Part shown: in pieces, positions 6,946-14,091 of the stretch
Layout: the number at the start of each line of letters is the position of its first letter
Numbering within the stretch: the stretch's first letter is position 1
NCBI RefSeq assembly: GCF_004152865.1
Contig: NZ_SEOO01000014.1
Location: forward strand, 1 to 64,000
Reading direction: 5' to 3'
From: Sphingobium cupriresistens
Lineage (GTDB): Bacteria > Pseudomonadota > Alphaproteobacteria > Sphingomonadales > Sphingomonadaceae
DNA: 64,000 bases
The notes under the pieces: generated by a model
Seen by the model: only the letters and a program-made list of their open reading frames with translations
Databases searched by the model: none
Told to the model about the DNA's origin: nothing
Program-made: the position numbers and the translations under genes

Positions 6946-7262
6946 GCGTCACCACCTTTCGGTGCATGTTCGGCCAGCACCCACACAATCGAGGCGATGC
7001 CCGACTGGCTCTTGCGACGCGCGCCGCTGTCCACAATCTTGCGCAGCACCCGCAGTTCGCTGGTGCGCGGGCGAACCCGGAACCGCTCCCAGCCAAGGCG
7101 CTCCGCGATCTCATCGCCGGTAGCACCGTATGCGCCAACAGACCGGAGGACGGCCAGGATCAGCTTCTGCAAATAGCTGACAGAAGGGGCAACCGCATCG
7201 GCAGCAGCGATGGAGGTATCGACTGGATATGCGCCAGGGCTGTTGGGATAATTACTTGCCAT
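6942..7262 (-). CDS. small winged-helix-like DNA-binding protein
   Basis: The product is 106 residues. After a low-complexity N terminus there is a winged-helix pattern: LQKLILAVLRSVGAYGATGD, then EIAERLGWERFRVRPRTSEL as helix-turn-helix, then RVLRKIVDSGARRKS and GIASIVWVLAE as the wing and last strand. Such proteins occur in phage early regions upstream of replication genes. It overlaps its neighbours on both sides. A regulator or replication-initiator helper is inferred. Confidence 0.6.
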   Translation of the reverse strand: MASNYPNSPGAYPVDTSIAAADAVAPSVSYLQKLILAVLRSVGAYGATGDEIAERLGWERFRVRPRTSELRVLRKIVDSGARRKSQSGIASIVWVLAEHAPKGGDA

Positions 7263-7464
7263 CGGAAATCTCCGCGACAGGAGGAAGCCCGGCCCGATCC
7301 AGCAGCGTGGACAGCCATTCAGATTGGGAGGGCGTCAAGGGTGTGGGATCAACCGCGCACTGGCCCAAAAATGAACCGGCCTTGCGGGTGAACCTGCCGC
7401 CCTGATTAAGCAGCGCCAGCGCGGCGGCGCTGTGGTCGATGAAGGGAGGAAGAGGCTTAGTCAT
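7252..7464 (-). CDS. 70-residue hypothetical protein of the replication gene train
   Basis: The protein reads as soluble, with a central basic stretch (GGRFTRKAGSFLGQCAVD) and a C-terminal helix (LTPSQSEWLSTLLDRAGLPP). It starts within 8 bases of the preceding gene's end and overlaps the next by 11 bases. The TPLTPSQSEWLS segment resembles the linker and helix seen in several phage early-gene products. No known family; kept because of the coupling. Confidence 0.55.
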   Translation of the reverse strand: MTKPLPPFIDHSAAALALLNQGGRFTRKAGSFLGQCAVDPTPLTPSQSEWLSTLLDRAGLPPVAEISDGK

Positions 7465-7651
7465 GATCGCGAACCTCCCCCGTCTTGTCCTCGATCAGCC
7501 AGCCGTGAACCTTCTGGCGGGCCTCTGCGCAGCGCACCGCCTCGTCATGCGTGCGAAACTCCAGGCTGGGCCAGGAGATCGAGCGCGGTTCAAAGGTGAC
7601 GATGTGACGGCCGCCGATCGCGGCCTTGGCGATGATGATACGGTCAGGCAT
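7457..7651 (-). CDS. 64-residue hypothetical protein of the replication gene train
   Basis: The start chosen is the ATG giving an 8-base overlap with the previous gene, as with its neighbours; an ATG nine bases upstream is possible. The sequence looks like a small beta-alpha domain (RIIIAKAAIGGRHIVTFEP, then THDEAVRCAEARQKVHGW, then LIEDKTGE). The family is not recognised. Confidence 0.5.
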   Translation of the reverse strand: MPDRIIIAKAAIGGRHIVTFEPRSISWPSLEFRTHDEAVRCAEARQKVHGWLIEDKTGEVRDHD

Positions 7652-7877
7652 TGCCGGCATCTCCCACGACGTGGTTCACCTGCTTGACCAGATATTCGGC
7701 GAGGTGGCCCGCCATCTCACTGGCACCGGCTCCGGGGGTTACTCCGAAGCTCTTCAGCGCAATGGCTAAAGCTGCATCCATCAACATGACCGCCGCTTCT
7801 GCGCTGCGACCGCAGGCGGACACCATGGCAGCGTCGGCCAGGTTAACGATGGCTTGCGGGTTCTTCGCGTCAGACAT
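7644..7877 (-). CDS. 77-residue hypothetical helical protein of the replication gene train
   Basis: The start MSDAKNPQ is preferred because it overlaps the preceding stop by 8 bases like the other junctions. The product is nearly all helix, with alanine-rich runs (AAMVSACGRSAEAAVMLMDA, then EMAGHLAEYLVKQVNHVVGD). There is no signal peptide. The family is not recognised. Confidence 0.5.
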   Translation of the reverse strand: MSDAKNPQAIVNLADAAMVSACGRSAEAAVMLMDAALAIALKSFGVTPGAGASEMAGHLAEYLVKQVNHVVGDAGNA

Positions 7878-8082
7878 CCCGCGTCTCCCCAAAGTGAAGA
7901 TCGCGGATCAGTCCGCTGATGCTCGGAGAAATATGGTGGCGAAGCGAGAGCAGTTGCGCTCGCCAGTCCGAACCATTATCCTTATCATTGCTGTTGAGAG
8001 CGATTTGGAAGGGGCTGCTCTTGCCGGGGCGGCCCTTTCGTTTGCCGGCGCTATCGGCGCGCCGTGCCGTAACGACCGGCAT
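7870..8082 (-). CDS. 70-residue basic hypothetical protein downstream of the AlpA-like gene
   Basis: It starts in the TAATG shared with the AlpA-like stop. The N terminus is strongly basic (RRADSAGKRKGRPGKS), and the rest contains SDWRAQLLSLRHHISPSISG, a segment with a plausible helix-turn-helix appearance. A small DNA-binding protein is possible. It is supported mainly by the one-base coupling upstream and the 8-base overlap downstream. Confidence 0.5.
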   Translation of the reverse strand: MPVVTARRADSAGKRKGRPGKSSPFQIALNSNDKDNGSDWRAQLLSLRHHISPSISGLIRDLHFGETRDV

Positions 8083-8243
8083 TAGGCGGCGACCAGCTCG
8101 CGGATGCTGTCAACCTTAACCAAGCGGCGACGGCCCACCATCGTGGACGACAGCTTGCCTTCCCCGATCAGCAGATAGATTTTGGATTTGCTGAGGCCCG
8201 TCATCTCGCAGGCCTCTTTCACGGTTGCAGTGATCTTTGTCAT
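8082..8243 (-). CDS. AlpA/excisionase-family small DNA-binding protein
   Basis: The product is 53 residues. It has the short MerR-like winged helix of phage AlpA and plasmid excisionases: TVKEACEMTGLSKSKIYLLI (helix-turn-helix), then GEGKLSSTMVGRRRLVKVDS (wing), then a closing helix. AlpA activates integrase or excision genes in cryptic phages, and related proteins act as recombination directionality factors. Here it heads the leftward replication train, about 1 kb from the integrase, as in P4-like and PICI satellites. It probably controls excision, early transcription, or both. Confidence 0.8.
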   Translation of the reverse strand: MTKITATVKEACEMTGLSKSKIYLLIGEGKLSSTMVGRRRLVKVDSIRELVAA

Positions 8244-8346
8244 ACTCGCCCTGCTCCTTCAATGGCTGGGGATGGCCAGCCGTGGACAGGTCGAGTATTG
8301 ATCCGCGGAATTACGCCGAAAATTTCCGCCGCTATTACGCGGTACG

Positions 8347-9096
8347 TTAGCGGCGAATTACCTTCGGACCTTGCTTTCTGACCGGATCAATTGCGCTGAC
8401 CAGATCACGCACGCGCCCGCGCGCAACGGCGTAATTACTGAAATAGGCCTTGGCAGCGGGAAGTATCTGATCATCCACGCTCATCGCAGAGATATCATTG
8501 TCCCGAGCAAATCCCATGAACCATTCCTTCAGCCGGCCCTCTGGAACGCGGGCCTTATTAGATGTGGCAGAAGGGCGCGCAGCACTTTGTGCAGGAGCCA
8601 GAGTCGGCGGGGCCATTTTGAAAGACAATGTCGAAGCAGGCGGCCCAACTTCCGCACTTCTGAATGGAGCGAACGCCCCCGTCCCCGTTTCCATCTGCCC
8701 CCTAATCGACAAGGGGACATTGGGCAGTTCCGCGAGCAGCCCCGAAATCACTGCATGGTCGATAATCACGCCATCCAGAAAAATCGCCCGCCGATCTGAT
8801 ATCCCGCCACTCAACGACACGAATGCGGAATGTCGCCAGCGTCTCTCCAGGGCGTCGGGTCGCACAACCCCACGCCAAACATCGATAGGGATCGCCCAAT
8901 CGCGATGTGTGGAAACTACGGTTCCTCCGTCACCTAGGTACCCGCACTTTTCCACCTCCGCCGCATTCTCTGCGCGCAACACAATACCACCAACTGACGC
9001 TTTGGAATGAAGGGCCGCAGCAGCCTCTTCGCTGTCACCGAACTTCGTTGCCAACATGCGCGCCGCATCACTGAAACTGATCCAATTGGTTTCCAC
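8347..9096 (-). CDS. hypothetical protein between excisionase and integrase
   Basis: The product is 249 residues from a GTG preceded by AAGGAG at 6-base spacing; an earlier GTG 24 bases upstream lacks such a site. It begins with a small folded segment (WISFSDAARMLATKFGDSEE) that resembles a DNA-binding or anti-repressor start, then an Arg/Trp-rich middle (DALERRWRHSAFVSLSGG), a disordered Pro/Ala stretch near residues 150-180, and a C-terminal helical domain (LKEWFMGFARDNDISAMSVD, ending RVRDLVSAIDPVRKQGPK). It is common in sphingomonad integrated elements next to integrases, as far as I recall, but without known function. Confidence 0.6.
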   Translation of the reverse strand: METNWISFSDAARMLATKFGDSEEAAAALHSKASVGGIVLRAENAAEVEKCGYLGDGGTVVSTHRDWAIPIDVWRGVVRPDALERRWRHSAFVSLSGGISDRRAIFLDGVIIDHAVISGLLAELPNVPLSIRGQMETGTGAFAPFRSAEVGPPASTLSFKMAPPTLAPAQSAARPSATSNKARVPEGRLKEWFMGFARDNDISAMSVDDQILPAAKAYFSNYAVARGRVRDLVSAIDPVRKQGPKVIRR

Positions 9097-9222
9097 GCCC
9101 CACTCCTTGGGCACCTCCACTGAATGATGAGGGGGCGGCGCGGCGGAGTGGTCGCGCTATTCGGGCCGTCGCCCTAGCCGTCACCTCTCCTCACCTAGCG
9201 AGCGCCGGGTGAAGAAGGTCCA

Positions 9223-10461
9223 TCATCCAGCAGCAAGCCGAATGACATTATTTGGAACCGTTAGAAACTCGCCCCAGGCATCCAGCAGCTCCCGCCGCAG
9301 TTGGATGAAGGTCGTGCGCTTGTAGGCCGCAATGACTTTATCCGGCACGACGTGCGCCAACGCCGCCTCTGCGACTGGATCTGGTATCGACGGCATCCGC
9401 TCCGCCGACCAATCTCGGAATGACGAGCGGAAGCCGTGCGGCACATATTCCAAGCCCTTGTCGCGCATGATCTTGGATATCGTCATGTCGCTCATCGCCT
9501 GCCCCTTTGAGTTGGGGAAGACGAACGCGTCAGGATCTGCTTCGCCCAGCTCAGCAACCCGGCGCAATATGACGATAGCCTGATCGTTCAGCGTGACGCT
9601 ATGGGCCTTTGCCTTGCGGCCCTTCATGATATCTGCCGGCCTGTTCCACAGCTTCCCGTCGAGGTCGATATGCGCCCATGTCGTCTTGCGCACCTCACCC
9701 GATCGCGCGCCAGTCAGGATCAGGAAACGCAGCGCCAGCTTACCCATCGTCTCCGAGTCGCCAACCAGTTCAGCCATGAAGGCGGGAACGTCCTCGAAAG
9801 GCATCGCCGGATAGTTGCCACCGGTCGGACGCTCGCCCAGCATGAAGGACAGCGCGCGCAAGGGTGCCTCGGTCGGGCGCCACCCTTCGCTGTTAGAATA
9901 GTTCAAGACCGCCGCGATTCGCTGGCGCAGCTTCCCAGCCGTTACCGGCATTGCCGCCCATGCCGCAGCCAGCGCATCACGCATGGCGGCCGCGTCAATT
10001 TGGTCGACCGGCTTCGCGCCGATGTGCGGGAAGATGTGTTCTGTCAGGGAATTAATGAAGCGATCAGCATGGGCCTTCGACCATGTTCCGGCCATGCTGC
10101 CCTTGTACGCCTTGGCGGCATCCTCAAAAGTCCGACTGGACCGCCTATCCTTATCGCGCTCAGCAACGGCATCCCGTCCAGCCTTCGCCAAGCGCCGTAG
10201 TATGGCCCCCTTCTCACGTGCCTCCGCAAGCGTCAGCACCCGACGCTCCAAAATCGGGATATCCTCGATCAGATCACCGCCAGGTTTCCGAGGCGCTAGA
10301 TCGACAGAGCCAAGGCCTATGTCGCGGCGCTTTCCATCATACTGGACGCGCAGCAGCCAGGACCGCCCACCAGTCGGCTTCACCAGCAGGTAGAGGCCGT
10401 CACCATCGGCATGGCGGCCGGTCTTTGCGTTCTTGATCGCGATCGTCGTCAGCTTGCCCAT
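9223..10461 (-). CDS. int: tyrosine-type site-specific integrase (P4-type, DUF4102 arm-binding domain)
   Basis: The product is 412 residues, full length for the P4-like integrase family. The N-terminal arm-binding domain (GRHADGDGLYLLVKPTGGRS and WLLRVQYDGKRRDIGLGSV) is followed by a core-binding SAM-like domain and the catalytic domain. Catalytic residues visible are the first Arg in LTGARSGEVRKTTW, the HGFRSSFRDWSAER box (His and second Arg), the His of ALAHV, and the tyrosine nucleophile in IAAYKRT. It would insert and excise the element by recombination at an att site. It points leftward at the right end of the accessory region and marks the border with core DNA; no tRNA lies next to it. 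Confidence 0.95.
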   Translation of the reverse strand: MGKLTTIAIKNAKTGRHADGDGLYLLVKPTGGRSWLLRVQYDGKRRDIGLGSVDLAPRKPGGDLIEDIPILERRVLTLAEAREKGAILRRLAKAGRDAVAERDKDRRSSRTFEDAAKAYKGSMAGTWSKAHADRFINSLTEHIFPHIGAKPVDQIDAAAMRDALAAAWAAMPVTAGKLRQRIAAVLNYSNSEGWRPTEAPLRALSFMLGERPTGGNYPAMPFEDVPAFMAELVGDSETMGKLALRFLILTGARSGEVRKTTWAHIDLDGKLWNRPADIMKGRKAKAHSVTLNDQAIVILRRVAELGEADPDAFVFPNSKGQAMSDMTISKIMRDKGLEYVPHGFRSSFRDWSAERMPSIPDPVAEAALAHVVPDKVIAAYKRTTFIQLRRELLDAWGEFLTVPNNVIRLAAG

Positions 10462-10666
10462 GCGTCACCTCATCCGTTCCCACATTATGTTGTGGTCAAC
10501 GATGCTCGTCAATGGACAAAGGTGGAACATATTGGCGGACCGTAAAGTGAACAGGCGCAGAAACGTGTTCGTTCATGTCCAGCCGTGGAATGAAGTTCTA
10601 AGTTGGCTCGGGCCTCCAATTTCTTCCCGCTCGACTTGTTCCGCCGCTACCGTCTAAGAAGGCGGC

Positions 10667-11341
10667 ATGATGAAGCTGTTCATTGGCAACAAAGCCTATT
10701 CGAGCTGGTCCCTGCGCGGCTGGTTGGCGTGCAAATTGTCCGCTCTCCCGTTCGAGGAGGTAGTCGTCCCCCTCTATGACGAAGCCTGGGAGAAACGGCG
10801 CGAGGGCGACGAATTCGCGCCATCCTCCGGCAAGGTGCCGATCCTGTGGGATGGCGACGACGTCGTCGTGTGGGACAGCCTGGCCATCGTCGAATATCTC
10901 AACGAAAAGACGGATGGCGACTTGTTCTGGCCGACCGATTCCGCCGCCCGCGCCATGGCCCGGTCGATGGCGGCCGAAATGCATAGCAGCTTCGCTGCGC
11001 TACGCCGCGAGCACAGCATGAACATCCGGCAAATCTACCCCGCGGTGCCGCCGTCCGAACCTGTCGCCCACGACATCGCCCGTATCATGCAGCTATGGGC
11101 GCAGGCCCGCGCCCGCTATGGCGGCGATGGCGATTTCCTGTTCGGACGGTTCGGCGCGGTGGACCTGATGTTCGCCCCGGTCGTCACTCGCTTCATCACC
11201 TATCAACTGCCGGTCGCCCGTTTCGCCGACGCCTATATGCGCGCGATCATCGCCCATCCCTGGATGCAGGAATGGATCGGCGGCGCGCAAGCGGAAGACT
11301 GGGTGATCGACCGATTCGAAGTTCCGCCGCAGACGGCCTGA
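10667..11341 (+). CDS. glutathione S-transferase family protein
   Basis: The product is 224 residues, standard GST length. The N-terminal thioredoxin-like domain starts KLFIGNKAYSSWSLRGWLA, with the SSWS segment where the activating Ser or Cys lies, and has the glutathione-binding cis-Pro motif GKVPILW followed by VWDSLAIVEYL (the Glu/Asp-Ser pair). The C-terminal helical domain follows. It probably conjugates or reduces electrophiles in the cytosol; the substrate is unknown. It is the first core-type gene after the integrase, and the gene starts intact. A membrane-anchored hypothetical protein follows in the same direction after five bases, so the two may be co-transcribed. Confidence 0.88.
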   Translation: MMKLFIGNKAYSSWSLRGWLACKLSALPFEEVVVPLYDEAWEKRREGDEFAPSSGKVPILWDGDDVVVWDSLAIVEYLNEKTDGDLFWPTDSAARAMARSMAAEMHSSFAALRREHSMNIRQIYPAVPPSEPVAHDIARIMQLWAQARARYGGDGDFLFGRFGAVDLMFAPVVTRFITYQLPVARFADAYMRAIIAHPWMQEWIGGAQAEDWVIDRFEVPPQTA

Positions 11342-11346
11342 CGATC

Positions 11347-11991
11347 ATGAGCGAAACGCCCGAAACCGACACGCCCAAGGAAGCGCGCGCGGCCGAAGCA
11401 GCCGCAATTCGCCGTCGCTGGATCACCTTGGGCGAGATACTCGCCGTTCTGGCGGTGGGCATTTCCGCCCTCACCCTCTATCTCAATTGGGCGGACAAGA
11501 AAGACCAGCGCGCCGAAAAAGCGGCGGAAAGCCGCAAGGCGTCCGGCCGCGCCGCGATATTGGTGCTGAACGCCGATTCGGTGAAGGACGATCGCATCGC
11601 GCTGAAGACCACCGACCCCGACCAGGTCGTCCAGAGCCAGACGATCCTCTTCCCCCGCGCGCTCGGCATCGCGCCGGTCGACACCACCGGCGATCCGCGG
11701 ATCGAGGCGGACTGGTTCAGCGACGCGCTGAAGACAGCGCGGGCCAAGGCGAAGCTGCCCGACGACAGCGTGGGCGACGAACGGCTGCCAGTGGCCATCA
11801 CCACCCGCTTCGTGGTGGGCGGCGACACGCATGAGAATATCGCGCTCTACGACATCGGCTATGGCGTAGCAGGTCGCTGGATCGCCGGCCACAGCCTTTC
11901 GTTGCGTGGGCTTTCGCGGGTCGAAACGCTCAAGCCGGACAGCGCCCAGGCCAGGGTCGACGCCCGCTGGGCGCGCCTGAGCGGTAAATAG
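11347..11991 (+). CDS. membrane-anchored hypothetical protein
   Basis: The product is 214 residues from the ATG just after the GST stop; the longer frame upstream only reads GST DNA in another frame. A charged N terminus (about 27 residues) precedes one transmembrane segment (LGEILAVLAVGISALTLYL), then a highly charged stretch (DKKDQRAEKAAESRK) and a beta-rich domain of about 150 residues. This topology suggests an inner-membrane protein with a periplasmic or cytosolic domain. No family is recognised. The coupling to the GST gene may only reflect compact gene order. Confidence 0.7.
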   Translation: MSETPETDTPKEARAAEAAAIRRRWITLGEILAVLAVGISALTLYLNWADKKDQRAEKAAESRKASGRAAILVLNADSVKDDRIALKTTDPDQVVQSQTILFPRALGIAPVDTTGDPRIEADWFSDALKTARAKAKLPDDSVGDERLPVAITTRFVVGGDTHENIALYDIGYGVAGRWIAGHSLSLRGLSRVETLKPDSAQARVDARWARLSGK

Positions 11992-12104
11992 CCCAAGTCC
12001 TGCTTCGTCGCCTGAAACCGCAAAACCACTTGTCTTGCGGCGATGAAACGGGTGCAAGACCCGCGCAGGGTCGTTGCATATCATAATAAGGACAAGCGGG
12101 CGCC

Positions 12105-12953
12105 ATGAGCCTGATGGGATCGATCGACATTTTCCATGCCAGTGCCGGCCTGCTGGTCGGCGTCCTAGTGGGCGTGACTGGCGTGGGCGGCGGCTCGCTG
12201 ATGACGCCGCTGCTCGTGCTGATGTTCGGCGTCAGCGCGAAGACCGCGGTAGGCACCGACCTGCTCTTCGCCGCCCTGACCAAGATCGTCGGATCGGCCG
12301 TGCATGGCAAGCGCGACACAATCGAGTGGCCGATCGTGCGGCGCATGGCGGCGGGCAGCGTGCCGGCCGCGCTCATCACGCTGCTGGCGCTTGGCTGGAT
12401 CGGCGATGTCGGCCAGTCGACCGAAAATCTCATCCTGATTGCGCTCGCTTCGCTGCTGGCGCTGACGTCGGTCGCGGTGATCGGCCGCAAATGGCTGTTC
12501 CGTCATCGCGGCGACCTGGGGGCGACCCACTCGGCCGGCACCACCTTCTATGGCACCACGGCGCTCGGCGCGCTGATCGGCGCGGCCGTTTCGCTCTCTT
12601 CGGTCGGCGCGGGCGCGATCGGGGTGACGGTGTTGCTGTTCCTCTATCCCCGCCTGCCCATGGCGCGCATCGTGGGGTCTGACATCGCCCATGCCGTGCC
12701 TCTGGCGCTGATCGCCGGTACCGGCCACTGGCTGATGGGGGACGTCAACTTCATCCTGCTGATCACCCTGCTGATCGGGTCGATACCCGGCGTGATCGTT
12801 GGCAGCTATCTGTCGTCCCATGCCCCAGACCGGGTGCTGCAACCCCTGCTCGCCGCGGTGCTGGCCATCTCTTCCTGGCAACTCTTCGTCAAGGCGCGCA
12901 CGCCCGCCCCGGTAAAGGTCGAAGCGCCGGTTATGGCGAAAGCACAGCATTGA
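12105..12953 (+). CDS. TSUP-family permease (TauE/SafE sulfite exporter-like)
   Basis: The product is 282 residues with about eight hydrophobic segments. The two halves are related, as in the TSUP fold: GLLVGVLVGVTGVGGGSLMT in the first half and ALGALIGAAVSLSSVGAGAI in the second, each with the G-x-G-G/A-G signature. Family members move sulfite, sulfoacetate or other small anions across the inner membrane. No sulfur-metabolism gene is nearby, so the substrate cannot be assigned. A palindromic repeat and the ndk terminator follow. Confidence 0.85.
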   Translation: MSLMGSIDIFHASAGLLVGVLVGVTGVGGGSLMTPLLVLMFGVSAKTAVGTDLLFAALTKIVGSAVHGKRDTIEWPIVRRMAAGSVPAALITLLALGWIGDVGQSTENLILIALASLLALTSVAVIGRKWLFRHRGDLGATHSAGTTFYGTTALGALIGAAVSLSSVGAGAIGVTVLLFLYPRLPMARIVGSDIAHAVPLALIAGTGHWLMGDVNFILLITLLIGSIPGVIVGSYLSSHAPDRVLQPLLAAVLAISSWQLFVKARTPAPVKVEAPVMAKAQH

Positions 12954-12966
12954 GCCATTGCGCCGC

Positions 12967-13032
12967 GTGCTCCTGCGAAGGCAGGAGACCAGGGCAAACG
13001 GCAGGACTGGATTCCCGCCTTTGCAGGAACAC
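12967..13032. repeat. REP-like palindromic repeat element
   Basis: Two palindromic halves are present: GTGCTCCTGC-GAAG-GCAGGAG, then GATTCCCGCCTTTGCAGGAACAC. The second half is a diverged version of the GTGTTCCCGC palindrome found three times elsewhere in the window. It sits in the gap between convergent genes, a usual site for such repeats. Confidence 0.6.
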
Positions 13033-13056
13033 GGAAGCGGACAGGCTGCCGACATG

Positions 13057-13094
13057 AAGAAGCCCGACCCTCATGTGTGAGGACCGGGCTTCTT
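13057..13094 (-). terminator. intrinsic terminator-like hairpin between convergent genes, 3' of ndk
   Basis: AAGAAGCCCG and CGGGCTTCTT pair, extended by CCCTCA with TGAGG around a TGTG loop, about 15 bp of stem. It lies 22 bases after the ndk stop. The symmetric A and T ends would allow use in both directions, so it may also end transcription of the TSUP gene. Confidence 0.7.
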
Positions 13095-13115
13095 CCGCTC
13101 GAAAGGATCGTGGCT

Positions 13116-13538
13116 TTAGCCGACGATCTCTTCCGGCTTGAAGAAATAGGCGATCTCGATCGCGGCATTTTCTTCGCTGTCCGAACCATGGACCGAATTG
13201 GCTTCGATCGATTCGGCCAGTTCCTTGCGGATCGTGCCGGCATCGGCGTTGGCGGGGTTGGTCGCGCCCATGACGTCACGGTTGCGCTGCACGGCATTTT
13301 CGCCCTCCAGCACCTGGACGACGACAGGGCCGGAAATCATGAAGGCGACTAGGTCGGCGAAGAAAGGCCGTTCCTTATGAACGCCATAGAAGCCCTCGGC
13401 CTGCTCGCGGCTCATGCGGATGCGCTTGGAAGCGACAATGCGAAGCCCTGCTTCCTCCAGCATTTTGGCGACCGCGCCGGTCAGGTTGCGACGGGTCGCG
13501 TCGGGCTTGATGATCGAAAAGGTGCGCGTGACGGCCAT
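13116..13538 (-). CDS. ndk: nucleoside diphosphate kinase
   Basis: The product is 140 residues, the usual length. The enzyme passes the gamma phosphate of ATP to other NDPs through a phosphohistidine. The start [18 protein letters not shown] has the conserved KPDA, and the active-site signature [12 protein letters not shown] holds the catalytic His near residue 117. RPFF and [13 protein letters not shown] are also family-typical. It is monocistronic, with a terminator-like hairpin just downstream and holC upstream in the same direction across about 90 bases. Confidence 0.98.
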   Translation of the reverse strand: MAVTRTFSIIKPDATRRNLTGAVAKMLEEAGLRIVASKRIRMSREQAEGFYGVHKERPFFADLVAFMISGPVVVQVLEGENAVQRNRDVMGATNPANADAGTIRKELAESIEANSVHGSDSEENAAIEIAYFFKPEEIVG

Positions 13539-13628
13539 GGCCCTCGAAACTCCGAATTGTTGGAAATGCTGGGCGCGCCTTTAGACGCGGCCGGGCCAGG
13601 CCGCAAGGGGCTTAACCCTGACCGTGCG

Positions 13629-14066
13629 TCAGGCCATTTGCGCCCATTTGCGGCCGTCCTGCTTGAAGTAGCGCGAAACCGTCTCCTCGCGCTTCGACAA
13701 TACCCGCCAACTGGACCGCGCGCCGTCGACCGTATCATCGTCGAAGAAGTAGAAGGCCCGCTCGAACCCCAGCGCCGCGTCGCGCCAGATACCGTCCGCC
13801 AGCGCGATATGCGCCGCGCCGTTCAGCGCCTCGCACGCCTCGCTCAGCAGGATCGGCTGCTGCGCCTCGCCGCCCTCACCCGCCCGGCCATGCGCCAGGA
13901 AGCTTTCGGGAGGCCCGGCCCAAAGCCCCGCCGAAATTCGCTCCAGCCGATCAGGCTCCTGCGCCACCACCAGCAGCCGCGCGCCCAGGCCCAGGATGCG
14001 CGCCGCGATCGCGGGCAACACCTGGTCCACCGGATCGCGGCTGAGCTGGTAGAAATCGACCTGCAC
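13629..14066 (-). CDS. holC: DNA polymerase III subunit chi
   Basis: The product is 145 residues. HolC links the clamp loader to SSB. Family features are the start VDFYQLSRDPVDQVLPAIAA, the segment GARLLVVAQEPDRLERIS, and the C-terminal YFFDDDTVDGARSSWRVLS followed by KREETVSRYFKQDG. The GTG start is preceded by GGGAGAC. The gene follows pepA by 25 bases in the same direction, the pepA-holC order seen in many proteobacteria, so it is probably co-transcribed with it. Confidence 0.93.
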   Translation of the reverse strand: MQVDFYQLSRDPVDQVLPAIAARILGLGARLLVVAQEPDRLERISAGLWAGPPESFLAHGRAGEGGEAQQPILLSEACEALNGAAHIALADGIWRDAALGFERAFYFFDDDTVDGARSSWRVLSKREETVSRYFKQDGRKWAQMA

Positions 14067-14091
14067 GACAGTCTCCCTTATCGGGTTGGCA

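Noticed and set aside
10462..10666. tRNA or tmRNA 3' end as attachment site
   Set aside because: Both strands were read for T-arm and acceptor patterns; none found.
11095..11346. Upstream extension of the membrane-anchored protein's frame
   Set aside because: This part is GST coding sequence in another frame; the ATG just after the GST stop begins the recognisable protein.
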